Position numbers and translations under genes: made by a program. The notes under the pieces were generated by a model that worked only from the letters and a program-made list of their open reading frames with translations, did no database searches and was not told the origin of the DNA. Of a stretch of 64,000 nucleotides of DNA, positions 13,183 to 23,070 are shown one piece after another. Each line of letters begins with the position of its first letter. Position 1 is the stretch's first letter. The stretch comes from Dermatemys mawii (Eukaryota > Chordata > Testudines > Dermatemydidae): contig ML677365.1 in NCBI GenBank assembly GCA_007922305.1, forward strand, positions 13,539,931 through 13,603,930. The letters run 5' to 3'.

Positions 13183-13875
13183 CAGGGGTGGGGAAAACAT
13201 TTTGGCCCGAGGGCCACAGTGGGGTTGCAAAATTGTATGGAGGGCCAGTTAGAGAAGGCTGTGCCTCCCCAAACAGCCTAGCCCTGCCCCCCTATCCCAC
13301 CCCCTCCCACCTTCCATTTCCCGCCTCCTGACTGCCCCCCTCAGAACCTCTGATCCATCCGACCCCTCCTGCTCTTTGTCTCCTGACTGCCCTCCTCCAG
13401 AGCCCCTCCCCATGCTAACTGCTCCCCCAGGACCTCCCCTTTCGCCCTGTCCCCTGACTGCCTCAACCCTTATCCATCCCCTTCCTCCTGACAGAACCTC
13501 CCACGCCCCATCCAACCCCTCCCCTGATCATTGACCGCCCCCTTCAGAGACCACCCAGGACTCACCCCTATCCAACCCACCCTGCTCCCTGTCCCGATTG
13601 CCCCCCGGGGAACTCCTGCCCCTTATGCAACTGCCTGGCCCCCTTACCGTGAGGCTCAGAGGAGCGTGTTTGGCTCCGCGCGGAGCCAAACATGCTGCCC
13701 CCGGGGAGTGTGCAGCTCCACCCCCACCAGAGCTCTGCCCGCACAATAGCATGGCTCCAAGAGAGAGGGGAAGGCCAGGGGGACGGGCTGGAGGGTAGCC
13801 TCCCTGTCTGGGGGGCCAGATGGGATGGTCCCGCAGGCTGGATGTGGCCCGCGGGCTATAGTTTGCCCACCCCTG
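13183..13875. mobile_element. Non-autonomous hAT element, GC-rich interior
   Basis: The left end caggggtggggaaaac with ttttggcccgagggcc is matched on the right by ggcccgcgggc and gtttgcccacccctg. An 8-bp duplication with one mismatch, cactagct and gactagct, flanks it (13175-13182, 13876-13883). The interior is C-rich and opens several meaningless long frames. It contains a perfect 26-bp palindrome (13667-13692). Confidence 0.87.
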
Positions 13876-14304
13876 GACTAGCTACTTGTATTAGTAGAAC
13901 TGTTCACTAGTTTCTCACTCTTGATTTCATGCAGAAGCATCTTAGAAGGGTCATTTTCCCAGTGGCAGCAAGTTCAGTTCATAAAGTGCATGAGCTTCAG
14001 GCTCTTTTGACTTTATAGTATATTTTATATTGATTAGGTGATCTATAGAATCATGCCCCAAAACTGTGGTCCTAGTGCTGGCTGGTTGGGCTAATGCACA
14101 GTTTCATGGAAAAATTCCAGTCAGTTCAACAACGTTCTCACAACTTGGATTCTTGCCAGCTTACCTGATGAACTGCTGGGGACCCCAAGACTTCCAGAGT
14201 CTGTGGCTCCATCATGCCAGGGACCTCAGAGCATCTATGGTTTTTGCTGAGGAGTGGGGAAACCCTTGGGACTCTCAAGAGGGGATGTGTGAATAACTGA
14301 TCTC

Positions 14305-14605
14305 TCGGTTTGGCAGCCAAATTGACCCAAAATGTTTTTTTTTCCAATCGGAAACTATTTTTAAAATTATTTTCAGCAAAATGAAAGTTAAAAAAACAAA
14401 CCTCATTTGAGATTTTTACCTTTTTTTAAGAGAAAATTCTGAAGGAAAAGTTGTTTTAAATTAAAAAAAATCAGTTTTGTTTAAAAATTGCCAATATTTT
14501 TCAGAATTTTTTTCTCCCTTGGCGAGAACTGTTTGTTGAACTTGACATGAATTCACATAATGTTTCAGTTGACCCAAAATCAGTTTTTGGCTGAGCTGCA
14601 AGCCT
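14305..14605 (-). repeat. AT-rich dispersed repeat (gaaaatttt family), copy 1
   Basis: Rich in short self-complementary words such as aattgacccaaaatg, gagaaaattctgaag and tgtttcagttgacccaaa. It is related to segments at 28945, 53030 and 63450. Confidence 0.5.
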
Positions 14606-14622
14606 TGTCACTTGGGCTATAA

Positions 14623-14898
14623 ACATACATCTACACTGCAATTAGACACCCACGACAGGTCAATGCCAGCTGACTTGGGCTCAGGCTAAGGGACTGTTTA
14701 ATTGCAGTGTAGACATTTGGGCTTGGGCTACAGCCTGGGTTCTGGGACCCTCCCACTTCACAGAATCCTAGAGCCCAGACTCCAGCCCAAGCCCAAATAT
14801 CTGCACCACATTAAACAGCCCCTTAGCCTGAGCCCAATGAACCTGAGTAAGCTGGCACAGGCCAGCCATGGGTTTCTAACTGCAGTGTAGACGTACCT
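14623..14898. mobile_element. Long hairpin MITE
   Basis: This is an almost complete palindrome with arms of about 135 bases centred near 14762. The left arm atctacactgcaattaga and cttgggctcaggctaaggg reappears inverted as taactgcagtgtagacgt and cccttagcctgagcccaa. Internal sub-palindromes (gggcttgggct, gcccaagccca) are also present. Confidence 0.78.
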
Positions 14899-16115
14899 CC
14901 AGAGTAAGATTAATTTCCATTTTTTAAATTAAACAAGTTGATTTTCTAAACAACTTTTTTTTCCTCTCTTCCATGTGAAATTTTGAAATGCTTCTTTTAG
15001 TTCTGTTTTGGAACCAAATGTTTTTCAGAATTTCAGGAGTTCCTGCAGAATGGAAATGCCAACTTTTTACCTGCTTTAGTGTCTTCCTGCACAGGAGACC
15101 TGGTGAACAGGGGGAAACAATCTGTTACCAGCGTAGACCAATAACAGATTGTCTCCATGGGGCAAGGAAGAGAACCAGTAAATGGTTGCATTGCCCATGC
15201 AACAGAACATGTGCTGCTTGTTACTCAAGGCATATTGTTAAATCACAGTATATCCCTCAATGGATATCTGATTGCATCTCACTGCAACAGTTAGGCAGGC
15301 CTGCAGCTTGAAGGTCATGTCAAGCTCAGTAAATTCTGTTCAAAGCAGCTTTGGCTGCTAACCTCAGATCTGCCCCTAGCCAGGAGATTTGCAGAGAAGC
15401 CACATGGATTTCTCCTCACACATATGTAAAGCATTATTGCTTAGTTTTGGCATCTAGTCAGGAATCCAGAACCTATGTCTCACTATTCAAAGTCTCTTGC
15501 ACTTTAGAATGTTGTTCTATTCAGGATTCCATTTTCTCACCTTGTGAAAGTACTTCACCTTCCCCGTACGCTTGATGCTACCTATGCATATTATTACTTT
15601 AAAGAATTTAACATTGTTTTGAATCATGCACTCAAAAGTTAGGAAATGCCAGAACTAACGTTGCCTGTGCTTTCATCTTTCAAACTCTGTTAGCCTGTTT
15701 TTTCTTTCCTGCTATAGCATCAAGCAGTTTTTCAGTTGTGCTTTCTTTTTGACCTATCCCTTGAGCTTTTATAGTAAAGTTTACAAGAGTGGGATTTCAA
15801 TTAGATGGGTCTTTTGGAGAGAAGAGAAATACTTATTTACCTGTCATTCTTGTTCTTTGGAGCTACGCACCTCAGTAGATCACCAGTCACAATGTGAAAG
15901 ATTCTGTAACTATAAACAAGTAGAGTTCCCAGCCTTGCTTTGAACTGAATATATTCACACAAAATACACCTACAAAACCTTTTCTATAACTGACAGTCCC
16001 TCCAATGCTCTCCACTGCTTAGAGTTAACAAGATGCATCTGCTGCCTAAGTATTTTAGACGAAGTGGAACAGTTTCAAAAGGAGCTATGGAGAGCTACCA
16101 ACCCCAGAATAGCCA

Positions 16116-16240
16116 GATTAGGGCACTCCTCTGAATGGTCTCTGTTTAAATTCCTGCTCCAACTCAGGCAAGGTGGGGATTTGAACTTTGGTCTCCCACA
16201 TTCCTGCTGAATGTTTGAACTACTGGAGTATTAGGTAAGA
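16116..16240. repeat. Dispersed repeat with SINE-like internal palindrome
   Basis: Contains gattagggcactcctctgaa and gatttgaactttggtctccc. It shares these motifs with 49936-50190 and 50250-50380 (gcacgcacctgagatgtggg; tcccacatcccaggtgagtg). Confidence 0.45.
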
Positions 16241-17127
16241 GGAAGAGGGCAAAGCTACCTCCTTGGCTCTGTTTTGTGTGGGTCCCTATCTGGTAGCTGT
16301 TCTCTTAGCCAGCCTCTGAGACTGCCTCCCAGATTGGGCCCACCGGTGAAATTGGCACAGCAACACCTAGTTTCATGAGCCATTGGGGCTTAGTCACTGA
16401 GCAGTTTGGCAGCACCAGGCCTTAGGTGGCTCTGTGCATGCCCATCAGCAGAAGTTTAGGTGCTGAGAGGACTTCAGTCGTAATTTCGTTGACAAGGAGC
16501 TTTAGGTACCTGCAGGGTTATGCAGCAGCTGAGCTGCGGTTTTGAGGATCCAACCTTTGGAATTAGGTGACTAAATTCCTGTGTGGATCTAGCCCTTAGC
16601 ATCTCTCTTCATTTTGCACTAACACTTTCCATATATTTTCTGTCATTTTAATCAGCTTTTATTTGGGAGTTATCAGCTGATTTTGATTTTGCAAATGATT
16701 TTGGAATGTACTGCAGCAGTGTAAATCACTGACGAATGTATGCGCAAGACGTCCTGATTCAGATCTTTCAAAGCTATGTGAGTTCAAATCTGATTGTGTG
16801 TTGGAAGCAGGAGTTGTAATCCATTGAGATACGCTTCTGGAGGGAAAAAAAAGAAAAAGTATTTTTCTTTTGTATAGATTTATTTTCAAAGCAAACATTG
16901 CATAATGTGGTGATTTTTAGTTTTACTTTGTTTTGTGTTTTGTTTCTTTGCTTTGCTTAAAACAAAAGATTAGATTTGGAAACACTGTTGGAAAAACTGG
17001 TCTGCGTATGGTCTTATGTAAAGTGTACGTATACATATAATAAAGCAGAGTATTTCACAAACCTAATCTTTTAAAATCTGTGGTCATTAATGTGTGTCAG
17101 TAATGTAGTATGTGCCTATAGGGTGAA

Positions 17128-17265
17128 TCATAGAAATTAGAAAATCATGGAAAGCCCAAATAGATCATTTAGTCCACCCCCTTTTCACTATAGTATTCTT
17201 TTTTTGTACTTTCTCCAGTCCAGTTATCAAGCACTGGGGCTTCTAGCTCTTGGAATATCACCAGT
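17128..17265 (-). mobile_element. Diverged CR1 3' tail
   Basis: Contains tcatagaaattagaaaatc and atagatcatttagtccaccc, an inverted and decayed CR1 end. Confidence 0.4.
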
Positions 17266-18957
17266 CTTCTGAAAAACAAATTAATTTGTAATAATTGTTG
17301 GCTGTTTTACCCTCTGGAAGCGCCAGTTGTTTCCAGTGACAAACATAAGCCTGTGCTTCAAAGGATTTTGATAATGAAGATAGACATACTGTAGTAATAA
17401 AACTGGATAATGTGAAAACTGTCGAATACTGAGAAATGGAGTTACTGAGAAGTGACTCGTACTGTTTTGAGATGCATTATATACTCTGCTTTTGGGCCTG
17501 CCATTTGGTGTGGAAGAAACATATAGCTATGGCCCCATAAACTTTGGGGCATCTAGCGTAAGTGTCTAAATTCTGTCTGCCTCCCACGTGAGGTAGAGGA
17601 GGAATCTTTTCCTTAAATATGTAGGTAAAGAAACATCTCAAACTTTTTAGCTGCCAAGCTGCTGGCAATAGTAAAACCCCTCCAAATTGAGTCAAACTTC
17701 AGTTGTTAGAACAAACTTCAGTTGTTACATTCAGAACCATTATAGAAGCCACGGGCTTCCTTCCCGGTTCCTTCCGGAACACATTAGACTGCTATGACAA
17801 TCGGAAAGTGGGCATAGAAGCCCTACATAGTATATGACAATGGGACTTCTGTATTGAAAATTGTCTCTGTGGTTCTGAATTGTGGTGCACAATTTTGGCT
17901 TCCCTAACAGAAAAGGCCTATTTACGAATTTCTGCACATATCAAGAGGCTCATGCATGTGTGCAAACCCCTTATGTACTCTGGTTCTCTGTCATTTGGCA
18001 GGCGTTTACAACAGCGCATTAGGTTTCTTTGGTGCACAAAACTCAGATTAGAGGGGATTGCATCATTTTAAGTCCATTACTTTCAGCTGAACTTTAGCTT
18101 TAGCTGCTTCAGAGGGGCCTATAAATAACTTGCCCATAATTTGCCTCTTTGGAAATTTCTGAACAATTAATCAGGCAATTTTTGATGTCTCTGCTCCTTT
18201 CAGCATGCAGGCAGCTGTCACAGTCAGAACTTTTGAGCCTCTTTTGGAAAGTGGAAATGCTCATTTGATGAAGCTGCCTGTGGAAAAGTTTGCTGCCAAA
18301 AGCAAGTCCTGCCGTATCCTCCCACGCCCCTCTGCAACCAAAGTTCTCTGCTCTCTTCCAAAGTTTAATATATTGATTTCAGGTACTGGAAAGGTTTGCT
18401 AGCTGTTGTGAGAATTTAGAATCATACGATTGGCTTAAACATTTTCAAAAATAATACATTTGGGTCTCTCTTGATTCGTCTTCTGGTTTTTTAGACTTGA
18501 CAAGCAACATTTTCAATCTATTTTTTGCAACCATAAGAATGAGAAACTTTTTTTAAAAAATGAAGGTTGAGATTCTCAGCTAACCATCTGACTACAGAGG
18601 CTGGGGCTTGTGGAAGAATACTATATATTGCAAGACTTGCAGTAAAACGATTAGTGCTGGCAACACTGGAGACTCAAGAAGCATCTTCAGACTTGACTTA
18701 AAGCGTGAAGCCCTGCAGAGAGTGGTGAGCTGAGTTAGCTGCAGAATGAGCTTCAGTGGCTGTTGAAACTCCCAGATCTGCTCTAATAGTAGTACATGCA
18801 GTAGTTCTCTGCTCTCCTCTGCCTTCATTGTATTCTGTCTGCTCTGCCACAGACTGAATGGATCTCTTCCATCTTTAAGTTCTGTGGTAGCCGATCACAC
18901 TTGATTAGCTCCATCTTCCTAAATTATTTCACAAAGGGTATGGTTACACTTACAAGA

Positions 18958-19036
18958 TTATAGCGCTATTGGTTATAGCGGTCCCCTTATACAGCAATAT
19001 GAATAGCGCTATTGTATGTCCACACTGAGATGCTCC
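18958..19036. promoter_or_regulatory. Left subterminal TATAGCGCTA-type repeats of Harbinger
   Basis: Repeated variants of the palindrome tatagcgcta occur just inside the left end: attatagcgctattgg, ggttatagcgg, gaatagcgctattg and gcgttatagc. Counterparts lie at the right end. Their placement suits transposase or Myb-partner binding sites; this is inference. Confidence 0.55.
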
Positions 19037-19305
19037 AGCGTTATAGCATGGCCACATTTGCGGCACTTAATACGGCATTAAGAGCAGCGCATTAGGGCAT
19101 GTATCCCACAGTACACCTCTTCCTGATCTGGCGCAATGCCTTGTGGTAGGGGGGGCGTCACTTGCGGGGCATTCTGTATCCTGTTTCAACTACCCATGAT
19201 GCTTTTTGGCATATCCCAGCAATCCCTGTGTTTCCTTCCACCTCCGGCGCCATCTTTCAAGGGTTTCAGCAAGGCGCGCTCCGTCTTCCATTGTCGTGTG
19301 CTGCA

Positions 19306-20547
19306 ATGAATCCAGAACTGCTGAGGAACATGCTGACGACTGTCGCCAGCACATCCCTGTGTGCAGTGGAGTTAATCCTTGACATGCAGGATGACAGTGA
19401 TGAGTCTGAAGACGAGATCGAAGCGGTGAATGCATTTGACACGAAGCTTCTTGTCTCATTAATGGACATGCTCACGGCTGTTGAACGCTGCTTCTGGGCA
19501 TGGGAAACGAGCACTGAGTGGTGGGATCGCATCGTCATGCAAGTCTGGGATGACGAGCAGTGGCTGCAAAACTTTCGAATGAGAAAAGCCACTTTCATGG
19601 GACTGTGTGCTCAACTCGCCCCTGCCCTGCGGCGCAAAGACACCAGACTGAGAGCTGCCCTCCCGGTGGAGAAGCAGGTGGCTATCGCGATCTGGAAGCT
19701 GGCTACACCAGACAGCTACCGATCGGTGGCCAACCAGTTTGGGGTTGGAAAGTCGACCGTTGGAGTTGTGCTGATGCAAGTATGCAGGGCCATTAATCGC
19801 ATCCTGCTACGAAAAATCATGACTCTGAATAACGTGCATGACATCGTGGCTGGCTTTGAAGAAATGGGTTTCCCTAACTGTGGAGGGGCGATAGATGGGA
19901 CCCATATACCTATTCTGGCGCCCGCCCACCTAGCTGAGGAGTACGTTAACCGAAAGGGGTACTTCTCCATGGTTCTCCAGGCGCTTGTGGATCACTGTGG
20001 GCGTTTTACTGACATTAACGCTGGCTGGTCTGGAAAGGTGCATGATGCACGCATCTTCCGCAACACCGGCCTGTTCATGAAGCTGCAAGCCGGGACTTTT
20101 TTCCCAGACCAGAGGATCCCCGTCGGGGAAGTGGAAATGCCCATAGTGATTCTTGGTGACCCTGCTTAACCTTTAATGCCCTGGCTCATGAAACCCTACA
20201 CAGGGAGCCTGGACAGCAGTCAGGAAAGGTTCAACTACAGGCTTAGCCGGTGTCGAATGACTGTGGAGTGTGCTTTTGGGCGTCTCAAGGCGCGCTGGCG
20301 CTGTCTTTATGGGAGGCTAGACTTGGCCGAGGGTAGTATCTCCACGGTTATTTCCTCATGCTGTGCCCTACATAATCTTTGTGAGCGGAAGGGCGAAGGC
20401 TTCACTCAGGCATGGTCCTCGGAGGTTCAACGCCTGGAGGCCACATACGCCCAGCCAGAGAGCAGGATTTTTGGAGGGGACCAGCGCGAGGCTGTTAGGG
20501 TCAGGGAAGCCTTGAGGGAGCATTTTGAGGCTGAAAGCCAGTTCTAA
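19306..20547 (+). pseudogene. Harbinger (HARBI1-like) DDE transposase/nuclease with one nonsense codon
   Basis: This is the nuclease that cuts and rejoins a Harbinger element. Reading starts at MNPELLRNML (19306); an in-frame ATG at 19162 would add 48 residues of unclear value. An acidic segment (DDSDESEDEIE) is followed by a helix-turn-helix-like stretch (SYRSVANQFGVGKST), then the DDE_Tnp_4-type core. The first Asp is in GGAIDGTHIPI, the second in KVHDARIFRNT, and the Glu in TVECAFGRLKARW. The frame is broken by one TAA at 20167-20169 in the GDPA motif, where the family normally has Tyr; the same frame resumes at once and runs to a TAA at 20545-20547. There are no frameshifts and no other stops over about 410 codons, so the insertion is fairly young or the stop is recent. 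A poly(A) signal lies at 20651. Confidence 0.9.
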
Positions 20548-20558
20548 AGTGAGGTGCA

Positions 20559-20589
20559 GATGGAGGGAGGGAGGGAGGGAGGGAGGGAG
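20559..20589. repeat. (GGGA)n simple repeat
   Basis: About seven GGGA units directly follow the Harbinger nuclease stop codon, in its 3' UTR. Confidence 0.95.
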
Positions 20590-20650
20590 CATTCTTTTAA
20601 CAGGAATAGGCATTTGCTTTTCTGTAGCCTGTAATAATGTATGTACACTT

Positions 20651-20690
20651 AATAAAGAAACCCATTTATTAAGAAGACAATTCATTTATT
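20651..20690. terminator. Opposed poly(A) signals between the two Harbinger genes
   Basis: AATAAA lies on + at 20651-20656, about 100 bases after the nuclease stop. TTTATT (AATAAA on -) lies at 20685-20690, about 90 bases after the Myb-like stop. The two convergent genes thus share a compact bidirectional 3'-end region. Confidence 0.65.
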
Positions 20691-20779
20691 GAACAGGTAC
20701 TTCGGTTGCTGAAAGAAAATATTGTGATGCATGTGAGGGGGAAGGCAGGGGAGGTGCAATGGGGGTGTCATGGGGTCAG

Positions 20780-21348
20780 TCAGAGATCGGAATATGTCCG
20801 GGTCTCTGAGTCTCCAGTGCCCTCACAGTGGCCATGTCCTCCGAACCCCATTTGCAGAGGGCAGTAAGGCATGTTATTAGGGGTAGACTGCAGTGGATAA
20901 TGGTCCGGGGTTTGGGGGTTGTTCGGTGAAGACAGAGGGGTTGGAGGCAGCTGTGGATGGTGATAACCATTTGGCTGATGATAGTGGCCTGGAGGGTACT
21001 GAGGCAAAGAAGGGGAAGGGAATTGGGGCAAATGATAATTGGGGTGGTGGGTGCGGAGCTTCTCCTCCTGAAGGGTGACAATCCGCTGCATAGTCTGCAA
21101 TTGAAGCTGCAGTAATGAGAGCAGCTTATCGGTGCTTTTCCGGCGGTGAATCGCATTCTCCTTCCGCGCCTTCTCCCTCAACTTGCTCTCATTCTCCCTC
21201 CACCTCTGTGCAACTCGATTCTCCGTTACAGCCTGTTGCATTACTTGCTGTACAAGATCCTCTTTGCTCCTTCGTGGCCGCTTCCTCAGTTGCCTCAGCC
21301 TCTCAGCTGTTGATAAGAGCAATGGCGCAGGGGTGAAGGACGACCCTT
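20780..21348 (-). CDS. Harbinger Myb/SANT-like protein, exon 2 (C-terminal coiled-coil part)
   Basis: On the minus strand a good acceptor (tttttattttag, with AG at 21350-21349) precedes an open frame. It reads GSSFTPAPLLLSTAERLRQL, then LRKRPRRSKEDLVQQV, then a charged helical stretch (RWRENESKLREKARKENAIHRRK) and a Leu/Gln-rich heptad region (LLSLLQLQLQTMQRIVTLQEEKLR). A Pro/His/Tyr-rich tail follows, ending ETRTYSDL at 20780. The order of basic RKRPRRSKEDL followed by a coiled coil is the usual C-terminal half of Myb/SANT-like Harbinger partners in reptile genomes. It therefore most likely joins exon 1 across an intron of about 0.8 kb. A minus-strand AATAAA lies at 20685-20690. Confidence 0.72.
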
Positions 21349-21489
21349 CTAAAATAAAAAGATACATTTAACAGTGGTTCCCTTGTAAAGAGCAGACATG
21401 CCTATGATTCCCCCGCATTCCCCGTTTGCCTGTCCCGCAGACAGCACAGATACAGCAACGGAGCCCCTGCCATGGTGAGTGGACTCCAG

Positions 21490-21750
21490 AGGCAAGGGAA
21501 ATGATTTTTTCCCTGCCCAAGAAAAGCTGTGCCAGGGGAGGGGGTGGGGAGTGCCGGTACGTTGCAGGAGCCACAGTGTGAGCCATGGGGAAGGATTTCT
21601 TCCCTGCACTGAAAAGCTGTGGCGGGGGAGGGGGTGGGGAGTGCTGGTACTTTGCAGGAGCCACAGTGTGAGCCATGGGGAAGGATTTCTTCCCTGCCCT
21701 GAAAAGCTGTGGCGGGGGCGGGGGTGGAGTGCCGGGAAGTGGCAGGAGCC
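21490..21750. repeat. 90-bp tandem repeat, about 2.9 copies, inside the Harbinger element
   Basis: The segment ccacagtgtgagccatgggg occurs at 21571 and again at 21661, exactly 90 bases apart. Flanking blocks containing gaaaagctgtg and a GGGGAGGGGGTGGGG run occur three times. The unit is a multiple of three, which is why long frames stay open through it on both strands. It falls in the probable intron of the Myb-like gene. Confidence 0.88.
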
Positions 21751-21783
21751 CTACTCTGAAAACTGTTCCAACATTCTCCGTAG

Positions 21784-22086
21784 GTGTTTGTCCTGGAAGA
21801 TATCTCGTTGCTTCGAGTCACTGAGGAACAAAGGGAAGGGATTTTAATGAGATGCGGCTTCCGCCCAGGGCCATATGCAGCTTGCCTATGTGCAGCAATG
21901 CTCCCCCCACCCATTGTAGCACAGTGGCAGGGACTAGTGACCGGGACCGGGACGGGGACCACGCTGGCTCTCCCGGGAAACCTGCGCAGGCGCATTGCAA
22001 GTGCTCTTATTGAGACCTTTGAAGAGATTACTGATGATGACTACCGCGATGTGATACACTACATCAATGCTCTATTCCACATGTAG
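21784..22086 (+). CDS. Possible third ORF inside the Harbinger element, unknown function
   Basis: This + strand ORF reads on from a plausible acceptor (ttctccgtag) as VFVLEDISLLRVTEEQREG. It passes a Gly/Thr-rich stretch (LVTGTGTGTTLALPG) and ends with RRRIASALIETFEEITDDDY and INALFHM before a TAG. I do not recognise it. The charged, amphipathic C-terminus looks protein-like, but the ORF lies entirely antisense within the probable intron of the Myb-like gene, and it could be chance in a GC-rich region. Confidence 0.2.
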   Translation: MFVLEDISLLRVTEEQREGILMRCGFRPGPYAACLCAAMLPPPIVAQWQGLVTGTGTGTTLALPGNLRRRIASALIETFEEITDDDYRDVIHYINALFHM

Positions 22087-22146
22087 GCAAGAATGCAAGC
22101 ATCCCTTTCCACCCCAAGCTGCCAGCCTTCCCCATAGAAAAGCAGC

Positions 22147-22156
22147 NNNNNNNNNN
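22147..22156. other. 10-N assembly gap
   Basis: Ten N bases interrupt the Harbinger Myb-like gene directly after codons for SQPQR on the minus strand. The true length is unknown, so reading frame and splice donor cannot be determined here. Confidence 1.
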
Positions 22157-22664
22157 GACGCTGTGGCTGGCTGCCCTCCTGGGTTGAGAAGAGCTCCTGG
22201 CTGCATGCGTCCAGGGACTCCTCCGTGCCCTGGGTCGCTGCTGCCTCGTCCTCATCCTCCTCCTCTTCTTCATCCTCCTGGTCTTCGTCCTCCTCCTCAC
22301 CCCCCCCTTCACTGGTGGGCTGGGAAGTGTCCGTGGTGGTCGATGGAGTGACCGTGGGATCACCACCAACTATCGCGTGCAGCTCCTTATAAAATCTGCA
22401 AGTCACCGGGGCTGCCCCGGAGCGGCCGTTTGCCTCGCGGGCTTTGCGATACGCATTCCTAAGCTCCTTTACCTTAACACGGCACTGCAGAGTGTCCCGC
22501 TCATGGCCTCTTTCTGCCAAGGCCCATGATATCTGCCCATAGGTGTCAAAATTCCTGCGGCTAGACCGCAGCTGAGACTGAACAGCCTCTTCCCCCCAAC
22601 AGCTGATGAGGTCCAGCACCTCACTATTGCTCCATGCTGGGGATCGCCTATTGCGAGGAGGCAT
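22147..22664 (-). CDS. Harbinger Myb/SANT-like DNA-binding protein, exon 1
   Basis: On the minus strand, reading from MPPRNRRSPAW (ATG at 22664; an alternative in-frame ATG lies at 22688), this encodes a trihelix, Myb_DNA-bind_4-like domain. It runs from WSNSEVLDLISCWGEE through YGQISWALAERGHERD and VKVKELRNAYRKAREANGRS to FYKELHAIVGG. A Ser/Thr linker and a strongly acidic run (EEEDEDQEDEEEEEDEDE) follow, then SQELFSTQEGSQPQR, where the 10-N gap begins. In PIF/Harbinger elements the Myb-like partner brings the nuclease into the nucleus and binds the element ends. The frame remains open past the gap to a stop at about 22059, but that tail (LLFYGEGWQLGVERD) looks intronic. The donor is probably in or next to the gap. 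Confidence 0.8.
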
Positions 22665-22914
22665 GGCACGTGGAATCATGGTGATCAATCAGAATGATCA
22701 CCTGCAATGATTCCCTGAGACCACGCCACGCTTGGCTGGAGCAAACAGGAAGGGGATTTTCAAATTTCCCTGGAACTTTAAAGGGCGGGTCTGACGTGTG
22801 GTCACCTGAGGACAGGACAAAAGAGTTTGCAAGTGATGACCAGAGTGGCTCGAACGGGAATTATGGGACGGGCTGGAGGCCAATTAATGCGCAGTGGGTG
22901 TCCACATTCTTGCT

Positions 22915-23070
22915 GTAGCGCTACAGCAGCTGTGCTACAGCCCTTATTCCCCATGCGGAGGTGGATTAATAATAGCGCTATAACTCAGCGGTTATAGCGC
23001 TCTACGTTCCTTGCCAGTGTGGACGGGGAGGAGGTTATAGCGCTCGTGGGGGCTTTATAGCGCTATAACG
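22915..23070. promoter_or_regulatory. Right subterminal TATAGCGCTA-type repeats of Harbinger
   Basis: At least five copies or variants lie here: tgtagcgctacagc, aatagcgctataac, ggttatagcgctc, ggttatagcgctcg and tttatagcgctataac. They mirror those at the left end. Confidence 0.55.

Larger units (their letters stand above)
14899..18935. other. No recognised gene
   Basis: Apart from the palindromic repeat at 16.1 kb and a CR1 tail at 17.1 kb, I see only short chance frames. Confidence 0.55.

Noticed and set aside
13131..13910. Several overlapping 60-90 residue frames on both strands in GC-rich DNA
   Set aside because: They lie inside a hAT element, are dominated by Pro, Gly and Arg from C-rich sequence, and show no domain.
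19190..19970. Minus-strand frames opposite the Harbinger nuclease
   Set aside because: They are shadows of the nuclease coding strand; only the plus frame has the DDE and helix-turn-helix motifs.
21402..21995. 197-residue minus-strand frame and 122-residue plus-strand frame across the 90-bp repeats
   Set aside because: They stay open because the tandem unit is a multiple of three. The translations are repeat-derived and unlike any Harbinger protein.
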